Shown: positions 35,944 to 46,723, counted from the stretch's first letter. The stretch is DNA of 64,000 nt from Sabethes cyaneus (GCF_943734655.1 NC_071355.1:244737183-244801182); one strand, 5' to 3'. Translations and numbers: made by a program. The notes: generated by a model from the letters alone, not told the origin.

Positions 35944-37231
35944 CTGGCTGACCCGACAAACTTCGTATTGCCACAAATTAAACTGTGTTGTACATAAATC
36001 GTGAATCTCGGATGACCTTTGTCACAATCTCGAGTTTTGCAAGTTTCTTGGGTGTTTTAATATACAAATTCTCCTCACAGTAAAGTAGAAAACAACTCCC
36101 CCCATTGCTTAGCTTGATAAAATAAAGCAGAGCATTTAAATATTCGCCATCATTACAAACCATTTCGCCGAATACCATTTTGCGGAACACCAATTCTCGG
36201 TTGACCATAACGCGAAATATAGAATTTCGCAGAATACCATTTCGCGAAAAACCTTACGCGGGATGTACAATTTCACGGAAAATCTTTTCGTATAAAGTAT
36301 CATTTCGCAGGGGTGACCCAACTGAAGGAAAGTAATAGAGGTCAGTAGATCTAGAAAAATAAATAAACCTAGATAGAGGTGATCTCTACGGGGGGCTGCC
36401 CCCGCAGTGGCCGGCGCTTCCGACGGCAGGTCGAGGGCAACACTCGCGGCCTGTGGCCGTCTCGCGCTAAATTATCTAATGTTACTATTGATAGTTTTTG
36501 GTGGTCTTGTTACTGATTAATGTGTTATGAAAGAGTCTAAAATTTCTCGAGTTCGATTAGTTTTTAAGTTACGCAAAAATTTCTGTTTTATTTGTATAAG
36601 TCCTGTTCCCCCTCACAGGGGTGAGGGGCCTAAAAGCATCATAAAAAAAATCCTGCCTCCAAAACCCCTTACATGACAAATTTGGTTCCATTTGCTTGAT
36701 TACTTCTCGAGTTATTAGGAAATTTGTGTTTCATTTGTATGGGAACCCCCCTTCCTAAAAAGGGAGCGAGGTCCTAATTCATCATAGAAAAAAATCTTGT
36801 CTCTAAAAACACCCACATGGAAAATTTTGCTCCATTTGCTTGATTAGTTCTCGAGTTATGCAGAAATTTATGTTTCATTTGTATGGGAGCCCCCCCTCTT
36901 GGTGGGGGGAGGGGTCTCTAACCATCATAGGAACCTTCTCTGGCACCAAAAACCCCTACATGCAAATTTTCACTCCGATCGGTTCAGTAGTTTTCGATTC
37001 TATAAGGTGCCCTATGTTCCCTATGACAGAAATCCATTTTTATAGGCATGGATTTGTATGGGAGCCCCCCACCCTCTTAGTGGGGGGAGGGGTCTTTTGT
37101 CATCGAGAGAACCTTCCATGGCTCCAAAAACCCCTAAGTGCAAATTTTCGGTTCAGTAGTTTTCGACTCTATAAGGAACATAGGGACAGACAGACAGACA
37201 GACAGAAATCCATTTTTATAGGTATAGAAGA
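35944..37231 (-). mobile_element. Helitron-like non-autonomous element 2
   Basis: Minus strand starts TCTTCTATACCTATAAAAAT with GTCTGTCTGTCTGTC following, and ends TTTGTCGGGTCAGCCAG. Flanks are A on the 5' side and T on the 3' side, as expected for Helitrons. The 3' tetramer is CCAG rather than CTAG. It contains at least three internal modules with CTCGAGTTA and GGGAGCCCCCC, a CGCTTCCGACGGCAGG segment near 36,417, and a TTTTCCGTGAAATTG section near 36,270. No protein coding. Confidence 0.68.
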
Positions 37232-37861
37232 TTTGCAAATATTAAGCTGTATTTAGGTTATTATTTTCAGGTCTTCAAAGAAAATGTGCGTTTTGATGCA
37301 TCTCAAAGTGCTCGAAAGGTATGATTTCTGTGGAGTGAACACGAAAGGACCCGCACCAAAACGCTTTAAATAGTTCTAACAAATTAGAAACAAGAGTTAG
37401 GAAGTTCATTTATTCGGCAAAGTTACTCAAAATTTAATGCTCTTTAATTGCTCTCTTTGCTGATAAGCGATCACGATCATAGGAGCGATCAGATTCAGAT
37501 TTATTGGCATCATTACGTGTAAGCGACATATACTTTGTTGCGATCTGTACAGATTATGATAAACCTCATGTCAGACCATGTTCATTGCATGATTGCGTTG
37601 AGAAATATTACAGATATAGACGATTGGTTGTGTGCAGAGTATGAATCTCAATACAAACAACATGAGTAACCTTTTTTCTCGCAGCTAGGTAAGATGGAAC
37701 ACTGCTGGAACGACTGCTGAGACTGTTTAGAGAACAAAATCTTGTGATCAATGTTAAGGATTCTCTGTTTGTCATGTACTGTACGGATCGTGATCTGTGC
37801 GTGTGGCGATAACTCACATTGGCGATTCTTCATTCCAGTGGCGATTGGTGGGTATTTAACT
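37232..37861. other. unassigned sequence
   Basis: No gene recognised. GCGATCACGATCATAGGAGC near 37,470 and other GATC-containing words recur locally. Confidence 0.3.
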
Positions 37862-38122
37862 TTACCTGTTCCACCAGTGAAAAATACATAGTAACAACGG
37901 AATACGATAGTTTACTTTACAAGCAAATTCGTCTAGCACTTCCTCATAAAATGAGGGCCTTCGCATTAGCTCCATAAGGAACTCACTCTTTGCTGCCATC
38001 AACATCAAACCTAAAAGACGGGTTACCCTCATTGTCGGTCTCATGTAATTTTTCAGTCGCCGCAAGATAGAACGGTAACGCTCCACCGAAGCTGTTTTAT
38101 TTACCTCTTGAGCCAAATTCAA
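37862..38122 (-). pseudogene. unknown ORF fragment shared with 17.9 kb
   Basis: The minus-strand frame of 86 codons includes SILRRLKNYMRPTMRVTRLL, AAKSEFLMELMRRPSFYEEV and LDEFACKVNYRIP. The last part is shared, as protein and DNA, with 17,945-18,040, where RPSFYEKVIDEF is read. Two dispersed copies suggest part of a repeat family rather than a host gene. I do not recognise the domain. Start is uncertain because the frame probably continues from missing upstream sequence. Confidence 0.4.
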
Positions 38123-41100
38123 GAATTCAGTAATCTTACTGCGATGTAACGCATACGATGGCGAATATGTTTATAACTTTGCAGAACACAAGCACAAGCA
38201 ATAGGTGGTAGTAAGTTGTTCCATGGTATCGTTGAATCAGCAAATGAGAAAATTTGGCGAATGATGCATGTAGATATGGCAACCGCGTTCTATTCTCATA
38301 TCAAGTAGAAGTTGTTTCACATTCTTTTTTATCTCCTTCACTGATGAATATTTATTCAATGCTTGTTCAATGAGATCGCTGAACCAACGCTATCGTCGTT
38401 TTGAATATTTTACTCATCAGATTCGTAGCTAAATAAAACGAAATCGTAGCGCAGGCCATAAGAATATGTAGTAGTAAGCTGTTTAGTGAAATTTCTGAAT
38501 CAGCTAACGAGAAATTCCTTATCGCGTTTGTAACAATGAAATGACGAGCATTCTAATTAGGAGGTATCCTACTGTTTAAATAAAATAACATTGCGTGTAC
38601 GTTGGTGCAAGCGAAAATACGATCATGTGACGAAAACAGGTTGAACATTCAGACAAGTCGCCACATTTCGCCACATTTTGAGCACATAAACAAACTAACT
38701 TCTCCTTCTGCCTTTCAATAAAGAAAAAAATAAACGGTTTGTTATAAGCCCAAAGAAAAGAAAAGTTATCAATCACTGGGTATTCACGTGTTCCAAACTC
38801 GCTGTTAACAGTTCTATAGTATTAGGCAAATAGCCTTCAGTTTTTCGAATCATTGCTCGTAAAGAAATCAGGCAATTTCATCATAACCACATCAAATCAT
38901 AACCACTTTTCGATATATATTTTTTGGAATGACCCCTTGTACTAGCTACCTTCCAGAGAGACGAAGTCCTACGTCAATATCAATACGACTAGCTCCATTT
39001 AGAAAAAAAAAACAACGAATGGAATATAAATCAACAGACAAGATTAAATCAATTACTCATAATGTCAAATACTCCGAAAACAACCGGCGCCACGTTTGGC
39101 ATAACTTTAAGTGATTGATCGTGCAATGTTTGTCTTTTTGTTCAATTGTGGGGTGAAAGTATAAGCATCAGCGTAAATAATATATCTCAAAAAATAACAA
39201 ATAACACGTATGTAGAAGCGTTTGAAAAATGTGTTAATTTTAGCAACATTACAAAAGGTCGTACCATCAATTACATTGTTTTTGCGCCATAACCCGAAGC
39301 TGTTTGTTGTTTTTTAAACCCACAGTAAACAACAAACCGAACGTTACGTTATGCTTTCTGACGCACGCACGATTCTCATGTAAGATTTAAGTTCAAACTG
39401 GCATAAATCAAACCCAACTCACCACCACGTACTTAGTAGTGCACATTACACTTCAAGCATCCTACCGTTTATCCCCGGCTGCGAAACCGCTCAGCAAAAT
39501 GCGCGCGGGGACAAACGAAAAACCCTTCGACCATATTTCACACACATAAATTTCAACTGGTTTCCGTCATGCCGTAAAAACTTTCCCGCCATAATTTACC
39601 ACCCGTCCGAAAATCACCCCCGTAGGGGCCGACGGGACGGTCGTCGTCGTCGTGAGCACGGGGGCCCAGTCAAACAATTGACAGGGACAAGACAGTTTCC
39701 TTGGTTTTGTGCGCACTTCAAGTCCGCGCCGTCTCCGGCATCCTGCATCTCCCGGTGTAAATTTACAATGCACCACCTAATCTCGGTAGCATTCCAGATT
39801 ACGGCGTGGGTATAACCACTCATTTGAACCCGGTAACGACTCGCCGCCCGATGTTGATTTATATGCTGGCGCCGGTTTCCTCACGCTAATCCCTCAAACG
39901 CTCGGTGTGTGCTGATTTCGCCGCGTCGCGAGCGGGAGATAGAGAGCGGCTGCCTACCGGGCACGGGCAGTCGTCGCGTTCGTCGGGTGAAAATTGCACG
40001 AAAAGAAGCACTGAAACCGACTGAAACAGTCAGTTACGAGCTGGTCTGGCCAGGCCGGGCCGGGCCGGGTGCTACCACTCTCGAACGGACGGCGGTTTTA
40101 TGCAACAAGATTGAAAGCCCACTAATAATTTTCTCATCCCTTGTTTGGAGGCTACGAAAAATTAGTCCATCGGAACGCGACCGTTCCGCCATCTACCGGT
40201 GTTTTTCTTTTGATGTCGAACTGTATTTGGTCGAAGGGTCAAACCGTTTTGTTCGATTATGTCGTTACATTTCCATGAACTGAACGTGGGAAAATTGAAT
40301 TAGTTTGAACTCTTCCAAAATTGGGTTGGGATGGTCAGTGATTGCGACGCCTTCGAACTTGGACCTTAAGTAAGCCGATTGAAGCACAAAAAATTAAGCA
40401 ATCTAATCCACAACCACACAATTGTTCGCATTGCATCACCGCTAACAAACTAAACATGTGTCAAAGAAGCTCGAAATAGCCGGCACATTTGTAGGTAACT
40501 AAACTGGGCTAAACACCTCCGTACCTCCGCCGTAGCGTTCGTGCTGTGGTGCGCTGAGTAGCCTTCCTAACAAGGAGCCCCTACCTACACACCACATACA
40601 CACGTCATGTGGGTCAGTTAGTTTATGCCCAGCAAATAAATAAAATCAATAGAATTTTAACGATAACATAAAACTGAATTGCCGAGTCCGGCTTTTGCAT
40701 ATTTACAACCTGCAACAGAAATTTAACTAACCCGAACGTGTCAACATGATTGATCCGTACGATTAATTACATTTCAATTAGGCACTCTTAGCCCACTAAT
40801 TTGCGCTTTGATGCCCATTGTGTAGCGATCACCTCAGTCGACTTTAATAGTGCATTGTAGATATGTAATTCGATGATATGCTCCGATGCACAATAACACT
40901 GACACGGTGCGCCGGGTCTAGAGTCAGCCAGCCAGCCAGTATGCACACGGTCTGGTCTGTTTTCGCTTCCCTGTATGACTGTCAGTGTCTGTTCATCGTC
41001 TGTAGGTCACACGGCTGTGTCACACGATGATTGTGCTGCTTTTGTTATCGACTTCTGCGGTTCTCTCCGTCCGTTGTCGGTGGCCGCCGGTGCTATGTTG

Positions 41101-41445
41101 GTTTTTAGATAATATAATTTCGCCATTTTTGTGCGCCGTCTGTTAGTGCGCCGTGGTCATGGCCTATGACTTTGAATTGGAAGTCACAGCCACTGGTGGG
41201 GTGGGTAGTTACAGAAAAGGTAAGGGTGCAGCTGAGACGGGGTCCTTTGAATGGGAATTTTATAGAGCAGGTGATAAAAAGTAATTGAATGTTTGCCAAT
41301 AATTGACTCAAAACTTGCTAAAATTTCTTCAAAATATTTCCTTCACGTATTGTGAAAACTATCGTTTTACAAAAATATTCAAATGTTTGACTTAATTAAA
41401 AAGTCAATACAAAAATAGGAACTTAAGTCTAGTCTTCTATTGATT
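38123..41445. other. unique sequence, no gene recognised
   Basis: At 38,200-38,250 and 38,465-38,520 a stretch of about 50 bp is loosely repeated (GTAGTAAG then GAATCAGC). From 39,300 to 41,050 the sequence is GC-richer with CCGGGCCGGGCCGGG near 40,055 and (CCAG)n near 40,925. Frames at 39,567-40,283 carry no domain. Confidence 0.35.
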
Positions 41446-41935
41446 TTACTGATTGATTAATAAGCAAATAGATTGTGAATAGTAAAGGCCCCAGGCTCCT
41501 TCTCTGAGGTACACCGGAATTGTCAGTACAGCTGTTCGACTGACGTGAACCAAATTAAATAAAAGAGCGGTTAAACCAGTAGGCTTTAAACCAGACAACG
41601 AATCATGTGTAGAAGCTGCTAAGCAATTGACTTTGGCTAACAAGAAATGATGGTCAACACTGTCGAAAACTGGCCTTAAGGTCAATGTAAATTCATTCCG
41701 TTTCGTGTTCGTCATCACCTTGATACAGAGCGATAAAAAACTAACAGGATTTTTATCGGTCAATCTCAATGCATTTTCAAGAACTGAATTATTATTATTA
41801 ACATAAAAATTGCTTTTAAAATCCAATAATGTCACATTATACACGTCTGCGACCAGTACCTAACCAAGTATGGTGAGGTCGTTGAGAAACAGTGTCAAAA
41901 ATAGCGACCCCATATTGCTCCCTTGCTTCAACAAC
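41446..41935 (-). mobile_element. LINE RT fragments (two pieces)
   Basis: Piece one, 41,850-41,446 minus: SVLENALRLTDKNPV and PVFDSVDHHFLLAKVNCLAA (RT fingers to first catalytic region, FDSVDH), then in another frame NSGVPQRRSLGPLLFTIYL. Piece two, about 41,930-41,868 minus: QGSNMGSLFLTLFLNDLTIL. The second duplicates the same RT motif and so is a separate fragment. The catalytic YxDD box is not seen. Confidence 0.65.
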
Positions 41936-42164
41936 CAGTGCAATGGTGTTCATAACTACAGGATTCAAGCTCTACTGATGTATCGAAACTATTCTTGCTT
42001 TTCTTACGTTATTATTTTCGTAACGAAAACCTACGCAAAGAGAGGCAAAATTTAAACAATTTTGCCCGTTTTTAGTCATCGAATTGTCGAACTTTAACTT
42101 CTGTTACATGCTAGAAACGTTTACACTCTGTACACTCATGTATCGAGTTCATCAGGCTGTGGAG

Positions 42165-42611
42165 CCGAGTGATTACCAGCCGAGAGCCGGAGTGGCTCTT
42201 GCCGTATCAAGAATTCCTCTCCATTGTACTCGGTCCTGGGCTACTCGTCGCCAATTCGTTGCGCCTCTGGACACACGCAAGTCGGTTTCAACCTGGTCGA
42301 TCCATCTAGCACGTTGAGTCCCTCTATTCCTAGTGCCGGTGGGGTTCTTGAAGAGAACGGATATCACTGCACAGTCGTCTGGCATTCTTGCGAGGTGACT
42401 GGCCCACTGTAGTTTCCCAACTTTCGCCAGGTTTACGATGGAAATTTCTCCAAGTAGTGCCTGCAACTCGTGGGTCGCAAGCCTACGCCACTCTTCGCTA
42501 TCCGTTTGTACTCCGCCTAAAATAGTCCGCAACACCTTTCGTTTAAATACGGTAACTGCACGTATGTCTTCCGTGAGCAAAGTTACAGTCTCAAGTTCTT
42601 AGAAGACTACC
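42165..42611 (-). mobile_element. RTE-type LINE, C-terminal part (split element)
   Basis: Minus-strand frame: LLTEDIRAVTVFKRKVLRTI, LGGVQTDSEEWRRLATHELQ, QWASHLARMPDDCAVISVLF and RWIDQVETDLRVSRGATNWR. This is the C-terminal domain of RTE-type LINEs. Near 42,600 it starts with VVF*ELETVTLL, which continues the RT part that ends at 44,937 (TMYKTLIR). The 2.3-kb inverted-repeat element lies between the two. Confidence 0.8.
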
Positions 42612-42875
42612 GCACAGTGGGACCATTCTGGAAAAAGGCGGTCAAAAGTCTTTTCTCGCTTTTCCTGACGTTTTCGAGCTTAGGTGTCTTAGGAGAAGTT
42701 TCATAAAAAAGTATTTTGCATCTAATGACATTTTCATATAATTGGATATTAAAGGGATAACAAATTTGAAAAAATTTATTTTTTAAGCTGTTAAGATCGA
42801 CTGAAGTACATATATTGTATTGCGGATTTTCGGCTTTCCAGTCAGTTTTATATTGAAAACGGCTTTTTTATACTG

Positions 42876-42915
42876 CCTGACGTTTCGGCCTTTGGTTTTG
42901 GCCTTTTTCAAAGGT
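42876..42915 (-). ncRNA. degenerate hammerhead-ribozyme-like motif, 3' of the Penelope frame
   Basis: Minus strand: ACCTTTGAAAAAGGCC, a loop, then GGCCGAAACGTCAGG. It can fold with stem I CCT/AGG, stem II GGCC/GGCC, GAA, a loop-less stem III ACGT and C at the cleavage position. The core that should be CUGAUGA reads UUGAAAA, so C3 and G8 are changed and it is probably inactive. Hammerheads are known from Penelope-like elements. Confidence 0.4.
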
Positions 42916-43216
42916 AACTGCAATAGTTTGTTTATTATAATAACAGGATATAACTTTAACACATTGAACATAAAAATATATTTTTGACTTCTACTCACTA
43001 CGGTTACGTTTTCTTGTCTAAACGTTGATTGCCAACGGAAGGAAGTTCAAATTTAAATAGCTCCAATTGCATTGGTTTGGTGACAAAATAATGTACACAC
43101 CTAAACCTTTTGACCATAGTGCACAACTGAATCGTTTTTAAAAAATGGTGCGCAAAAATCGATCAACTGCGGTGAGCTGAAACAGGGCTATTAGGGTTGT
43201 GGACTATGATAGACAC

Positions 43217-44182
43217 TCATGAGAGTTGTATAGGAGACGGTAGACTTTGCTGTGCTCTTTTCGATTGCTTATTGTTTTTGATGGTATGTAAGATGCCTGC
43301 GTACGTACTGCTCAAATTGTCTACATCGCTACGATAATTAACAGTGTTGGGAGTGTTAGTAATGTGACACATCTCAAGTATTGGAAGAGCTGTGGTTCGA
43401 TAACTGCGGTCAATTATTTTAGTTTTGTTTACATCGAAATTGTGTTGGTGTTGTATCATATGGTCAATTAAAGCTGTTCTGTCACCTAGTTTAGCTGCTT
43501 CTGTATTCGTTTCTACTAGTCTAGCATGTTTACTTATATTAGATTTGTGTCCACTGAGACGGGTTTTCAGCTGATTTCTTGTCATTCCAATGTAGCACTT
43601 CTCGCAGTCGGCACACGGGATGCTGTATATTACTTGGGACTGTTGCAGCGGTGGTATTGGATCTTTGACAGGTGGTAGCAGGTGTTTTGTCGTTTTTATC
43701 GGTTTGCTGGCAAGCTTTACGTTGGGGTAGCTGGCTTGGAAGGTTTTGTTTATTCCTGTGCTGAGTTGTGGAATATACGGAATTGCGCGATACGTGTATT
43801 GTTTTTGGCTGGACGGTGCAGTGGTTAGCTGTGATGGGATATGCTGTTCGATTTCTGTACTGGCAGCTTCATCGGATTGGAGCGGTGGTGGTTCTGGCTG
43901 ATGAGTTTCGATGCGATTTTTAATTCGGTTTAGCAGTCTGTTGATCAACGCCGTCGGATAATTATTCTGGCGTAGATGTTGAAAAATGACATGTTTTTGC
44001 TGATCAGATGATTTGTTGGTAGTGATCTTGATGACACGATTGATAAAATTGGTTGCAACATTGATTTTCATGTGCATAGGGTGGAACGAGTGGTAGTTGA
44101 GTAGCCGGCCGGAGGCGATACTTTTGGAATACCATTGAGTAGTGATGCTTTGGTTTTCATTCCGGATAACAAGTGTATCCAA
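43217..44182 (-). CDS. Penelope-like element protein, C-terminal part (RT thumb plus GIY-YIG nuclease)
   Basis: An uninterrupted frame of 321 codons. Residues 1-90 (DTLVIRNENQSITTQWYSKS, then GRLLNYHSFHPMHMKINVA) match the region after the RT core in Penelope-like elements. Residues 91-180 are a Pro/Gln-rich linker. From 184 comes the GIY-YIG nuclease: VIYSIPC, a Cys cluster (C190, C193, C196), CYIGMT (196-201), TRLSGHK with likely catalytic R208, and E270 in ILEMCHI. The GIY-YIG domain nicks target DNA for retrotransposition. The frame opens at TTG; with the in-frame stop at 44,195-44,197 just upstream and no RT palm (YxDD), the element is 5'-truncated. It is the longest intact frame in the window, so this is one of the younger insertions. 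Confidence 0.85.
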   Translation of the reverse strand: MDTLVIRNENQSITTQWYSKSIASGRLLNYHSFHPMHMKINVATNFINRVIKITTNKSSDQQKHVIFQHLRQNNYPTALINRLLNRIKNRIETHQPEPPPLQSDEAASTEIEQHIPSQLTTAPSSQKQYTYRAIPYIPQLSTGINKTFQASYPNVKLASKPIKTTKHLLPPVKDPIPPLQQSQVIYSIPCADCEKCYIGMTRNQLKTRLSGHKSNISKHARLVETNTEAAKLGDRTALIDHMIQHQHNFDVNKTKIIDRSYRTTALPILEMCHITNTPNTVNYRSDVDNLSSTYAGILHTIKNNKQSKRAQQSLPSPIQLS

Positions 44183-44317
44183 AAAAATTAAAATTTATAC
44201 TTCAAATCCATTTTTAAAGCAAATAAAGCAACATATGATATATACACCTTCTAGAAAGCTACGTATTTTGATAGTATCCAAAACTTTCGTATCTTCGTGC
44301 AACGTAAGAACTATTGA

Positions 44318-44570
44318 ACTAATAATGTGATGTATATACTGGACACTATCACTTGTTGTTCTTACAAAATAAAATAAACATTTACCTTATTCGCCAACCG
44401 GTTTCGGGTAGATGTTACCCATCATCGGGGCTAGGTCCAACTCCTGGTTGGACCTAGCCCCGATGATGGGTAACATCTACCCGAAACCGGTTGGCGAATA
44501 AGGTAAATGTTTATTTTATTTTGTAAGAACAACAAGTGATAGTGTCCAGTATATACATCACATTATTAGT
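44318..44570. repeat. perfect 124-bp palindrome with 5-nt centre
   Basis: Arms 44,318-44,441 and 44,447-44,570 are exact reverse complements; the centre is TCCTG. Each arm carries a hammerhead-like segment (CCGATGATGGGTAACAT then CTACCCGAAACCGG). The words GTATCCAAAA flank it (44,273 and 44,571) and also border the Penelope frame (44,175). It may be the terminal repeat structure of the Penelope-like element, or in part an assembly artefact. Confidence 0.9.
44452..44503 (+). ncRNA. hammerhead-ribozyme-like fold (right arm; mirrored in left arm)
   Basis: Stem I can form ACC/GGT and GCC/GGC with an internal loop, the core is CCGATGA, stem II GGGT/ACCC, then GAA, a loop-less stem III ACC/GGT and T at the cleavage position before GGC. 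The one core departure is C for U at position 4. Such short stem III hammerheads act as dimers in Penelope-like elements. The same motif lies on the minus strand at 44,385-44,436. Confidence 0.5.
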
Positions 44571-44936
44571 ATCCAAAAGTTTGTAGAACATGTCGAACCT
44601 GTTAGATGAGGTTTTGTGTACAAGAAGTTTAAAAAACTGATTTTAAGGGGGTCACGAAAGAACGTCAATTATATCTCGCAAAGCATATGATGCAGATACA
44701 TAGTATCTTCGGCAAAGTTTAATGAAATTCAAAGTTGTACAACTTTGCCGAACACATGACCATGCTATCTAGTTTCTATAAAAAATTAATTTTTTCAAAT
44801 TTGTTATCCCCTTAATATATAATTATATTAAAATGTCATTAGATGCAGAATACTTTTTTATGAAACTTCTCCTAAGACACCTAAGCTCGAAAACGTCAGG
44901 AAAAGCGAGAAAAGACTTTTGACCGCCTTTTTCCAG

Positions 44937-45640
44937 CGTTTGAGCGTTCCTGATTAGCGTTTTGTACATCGTCAGCTTTGTGTGGTGGCATATGCTCCTT
45001 GATCGAAGTGTCTTGCGGTTGGAAAGTAAGCTCGATTTTCAGCTTGAATGCGTCGTTGAATCTCCTTACTCGTCAGCGGTGACGAGAGATCCAAAATATA
45101 CGAATTCATCGCCGTCAATAGTCACTGTCCGTGAAAGGCAAACGATGCTTTCTCTGCAGCCTCTTCCTACCATATATTTGGTCTTCGACGCATTGATTTG
45201 TAATCCTATCCACCTTGCCTCCGTTCTTAGTCTGGCGTAGATTGCCTCCGCCGTCCCACGGTTTCTAGTAATGATGTCGAGGTCATCTGCAAATGCTAGG
45301 AGTTGGCTACTCTTGCTGAAGATCGTACCTCGCGGTTCGATGCCCGCTCGCTGGATCACACCTTCAATAGCGATATTGATTAACACACAACCCTCTGCGC
45401 GATTCGAAGCGGCTCGAGAGTGTCCCCGAAACGCGCACCTAGCACATCACTCGCTCCAGGGTAGCCGCGTTTGATCAGCCGCGTCAGCTTGTCCGGAAAA
45501 CCGTACTCGTGCATTGTCTGCCATAGCTGTGCGCGTTCAACTGTATCGTATGCTGCCCTGAAATCCACGAAAATATGATGCGCGGGCACGTTGTACTCTC
45601 GACATTTCTGGAGGATTAGTCGGAGAGTAAAATAGATACT
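44937..45640 (-). mobile_element. RTE-type LINE, RT part (split element)
   Basis: Minus strand: HHIFVDFRAAYDTVERAQLW and MHEYGFPDKLTRLIKRGYPG (RT core), then in another frame INIAIEGVIQRAGIEPRGTI, SSQLLAFADDLDIITRNRGT (FADD catalytic box intact), GLQINASKTKYMVG and FVYFGSLVTADE, then EIQRRIQAENRAYF and LTMYKTLIR. The last continues in the C-terminal part at 42,611, across the inserted element. Frameshifts make it inactive. Confidence 0.82.
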
Positions 45641-45929
45641 GCCCGACGAATTCTCTTGCTATTGGGGATAGATATAGATATTGATTGGAGATAGATCCTA
45701 AAGGCATTAGGTAGAATAATGGCTTGGATTCAGCGGAATTTCCAGAGATAGAAATAGTTACGAAGAGCGTACATTTCTGCGCCAGTTCCTCAAGTTGGGC
45801 TATGTTTCAGTAGCTATTAGGAGACGGAAGTAGATTTTGATTTTGAAGGTTTACATCTCTATTCTAAATAAATTTTGAAAATGATTCCAACCTATAACGT
45901 GTCTGCTTTATTTGGAAATAGGTTCCAAA
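45641..45929. other. unassigned flank
   Basis: GATAGATATAGATATTGATTGGAGATAG-like purine-rich lead-in to minisatellite C; nothing else seen. Confidence 0.3.
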
Positions 45930-46565
45930 GAGATGAGAGATTTGAAAAAAAAACAGGTGAGAAAGTGATATGAAAGATGAGAGCTGGAAGGAAAGATGGA
46001 AAAATTCAGGAGACAGAGAGTTGGCGAAAGATAGAAATAGGAAAAAGAAAAATAAGAGTTGGGGCAGAAAAAAGAAAAAACGAGTGAACGAGAAATAAGC
46101 GAGATAAAGAATAGTTCTAGTGTGAGAGACTTTTGCGGGGAGAAAGAGTTGGAGAGAGTAAGGTTGAGCTTAAGTAAGAAAGACTTGGGGAACAGAGCGA
46201 AGAGAGAGTAAGATAACGAAAAAGTTGCAAAAAGAATAATTGAATAGAGAAAGAGTTGAAGAAAGAAAGAGTTGGAACGAGAGAGTTGGTGAAGAAAAAA
46301 GTTGGAAAGATGAAAGATATGTTGAACGAAAAAGTTGGAGAGAGAAAGAGTTGGGGAGAGTTAGAGAGCAAGAGTTAGGAAGAGTTAAAAAGTAAGAGCT
46401 GAGAGGCTTAAAGTGTAAGAGCTGGGAAAGTTAAAGAGTACGAGAAGGGAGAGTTAGAGAGTAACAGTTGAGACTCGGGGCGAGTTAAAGAATAAGAGTT
46501 GGGAGAGCTAGAGTCCCAACTCTTATGGGAGAGTTAAAAAGTACGAGTAGGGGAGAGTTAGAGAG
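45930..46565 (+). repeat. minisatellite C, block 1 (GAGAGTTGGGGAGAGTTAGA words)
   Basis: Degenerate repeats of GAGAGTT, AGAGTAAGAGTTGGG and similar words, with a unit near 24 bp in the regular parts. The + strand is strongly purine-rich. Minus-strand Ser/Leu-rich frames are its shadow. Confidence 0.85.
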
Positions 46566-46647
46566 TTGAACAGTTGATGAACCTGAATCTGGTTGGTGAT
46601 AAAAATGTGGTCCAAAATCAGGTCTAGAGTCTGATGCAGTAATAGAC

Positions 46648-46723
46648 GGCTTAGTGGTGTAATTGGTTAAACAGCACACTCGACTAGAGATTGAGAGCTG
46701 TGAGTTCGACTCTCACCTTCGCT
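46648..46723 (+). pseudogene. tRNA-like cloverleaf (AGA at the anticodon position)
   Basis: D stem GTGT/GCAC, anticodon stem CTCGA/TTGAG around loop CTAGAGA, T stem GTGAG/CTCAC with loop TTCGACT, and A- and B-box matches (TGGTGTAATTGG; GAGTTCGACTC). The acceptor GGCTTAG/CTTCGCT has two mismatches, the D loop is long, and the variable loop is short, whereas tRNA-Ser has a long one. It is therefore probably a tRNA pseudogene or SINE head between minisatellite blocks. Confidence 0.55.

Larger units (their letters stand above)
42612..44935. mobile_element. inverted-repeat element inserted in the RTE LINE
   Basis: Arms of about 157 bp at 42,629-42,785 and 44,776-44,935 are inverted copies with few differences (CTGGAAAAAGGCGGTCAAAA at the outer end). 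The left side may extend to GCACAGTGGGACC at 42,612; the right lacks that piece. Inside are a Penelope-like coding fragment and a perfect palindrome. No transposase is seen and no clear target duplication, so the superfamily is unknown. Confidence 0.7.

Noticed and set aside
37185..37205. Short ACAG repeat as a possible CRISPR-like or regulatory repeat
   Set aside because: It is the standard GACAGACAG start of the Helitron-like family; no spacers or array structure.
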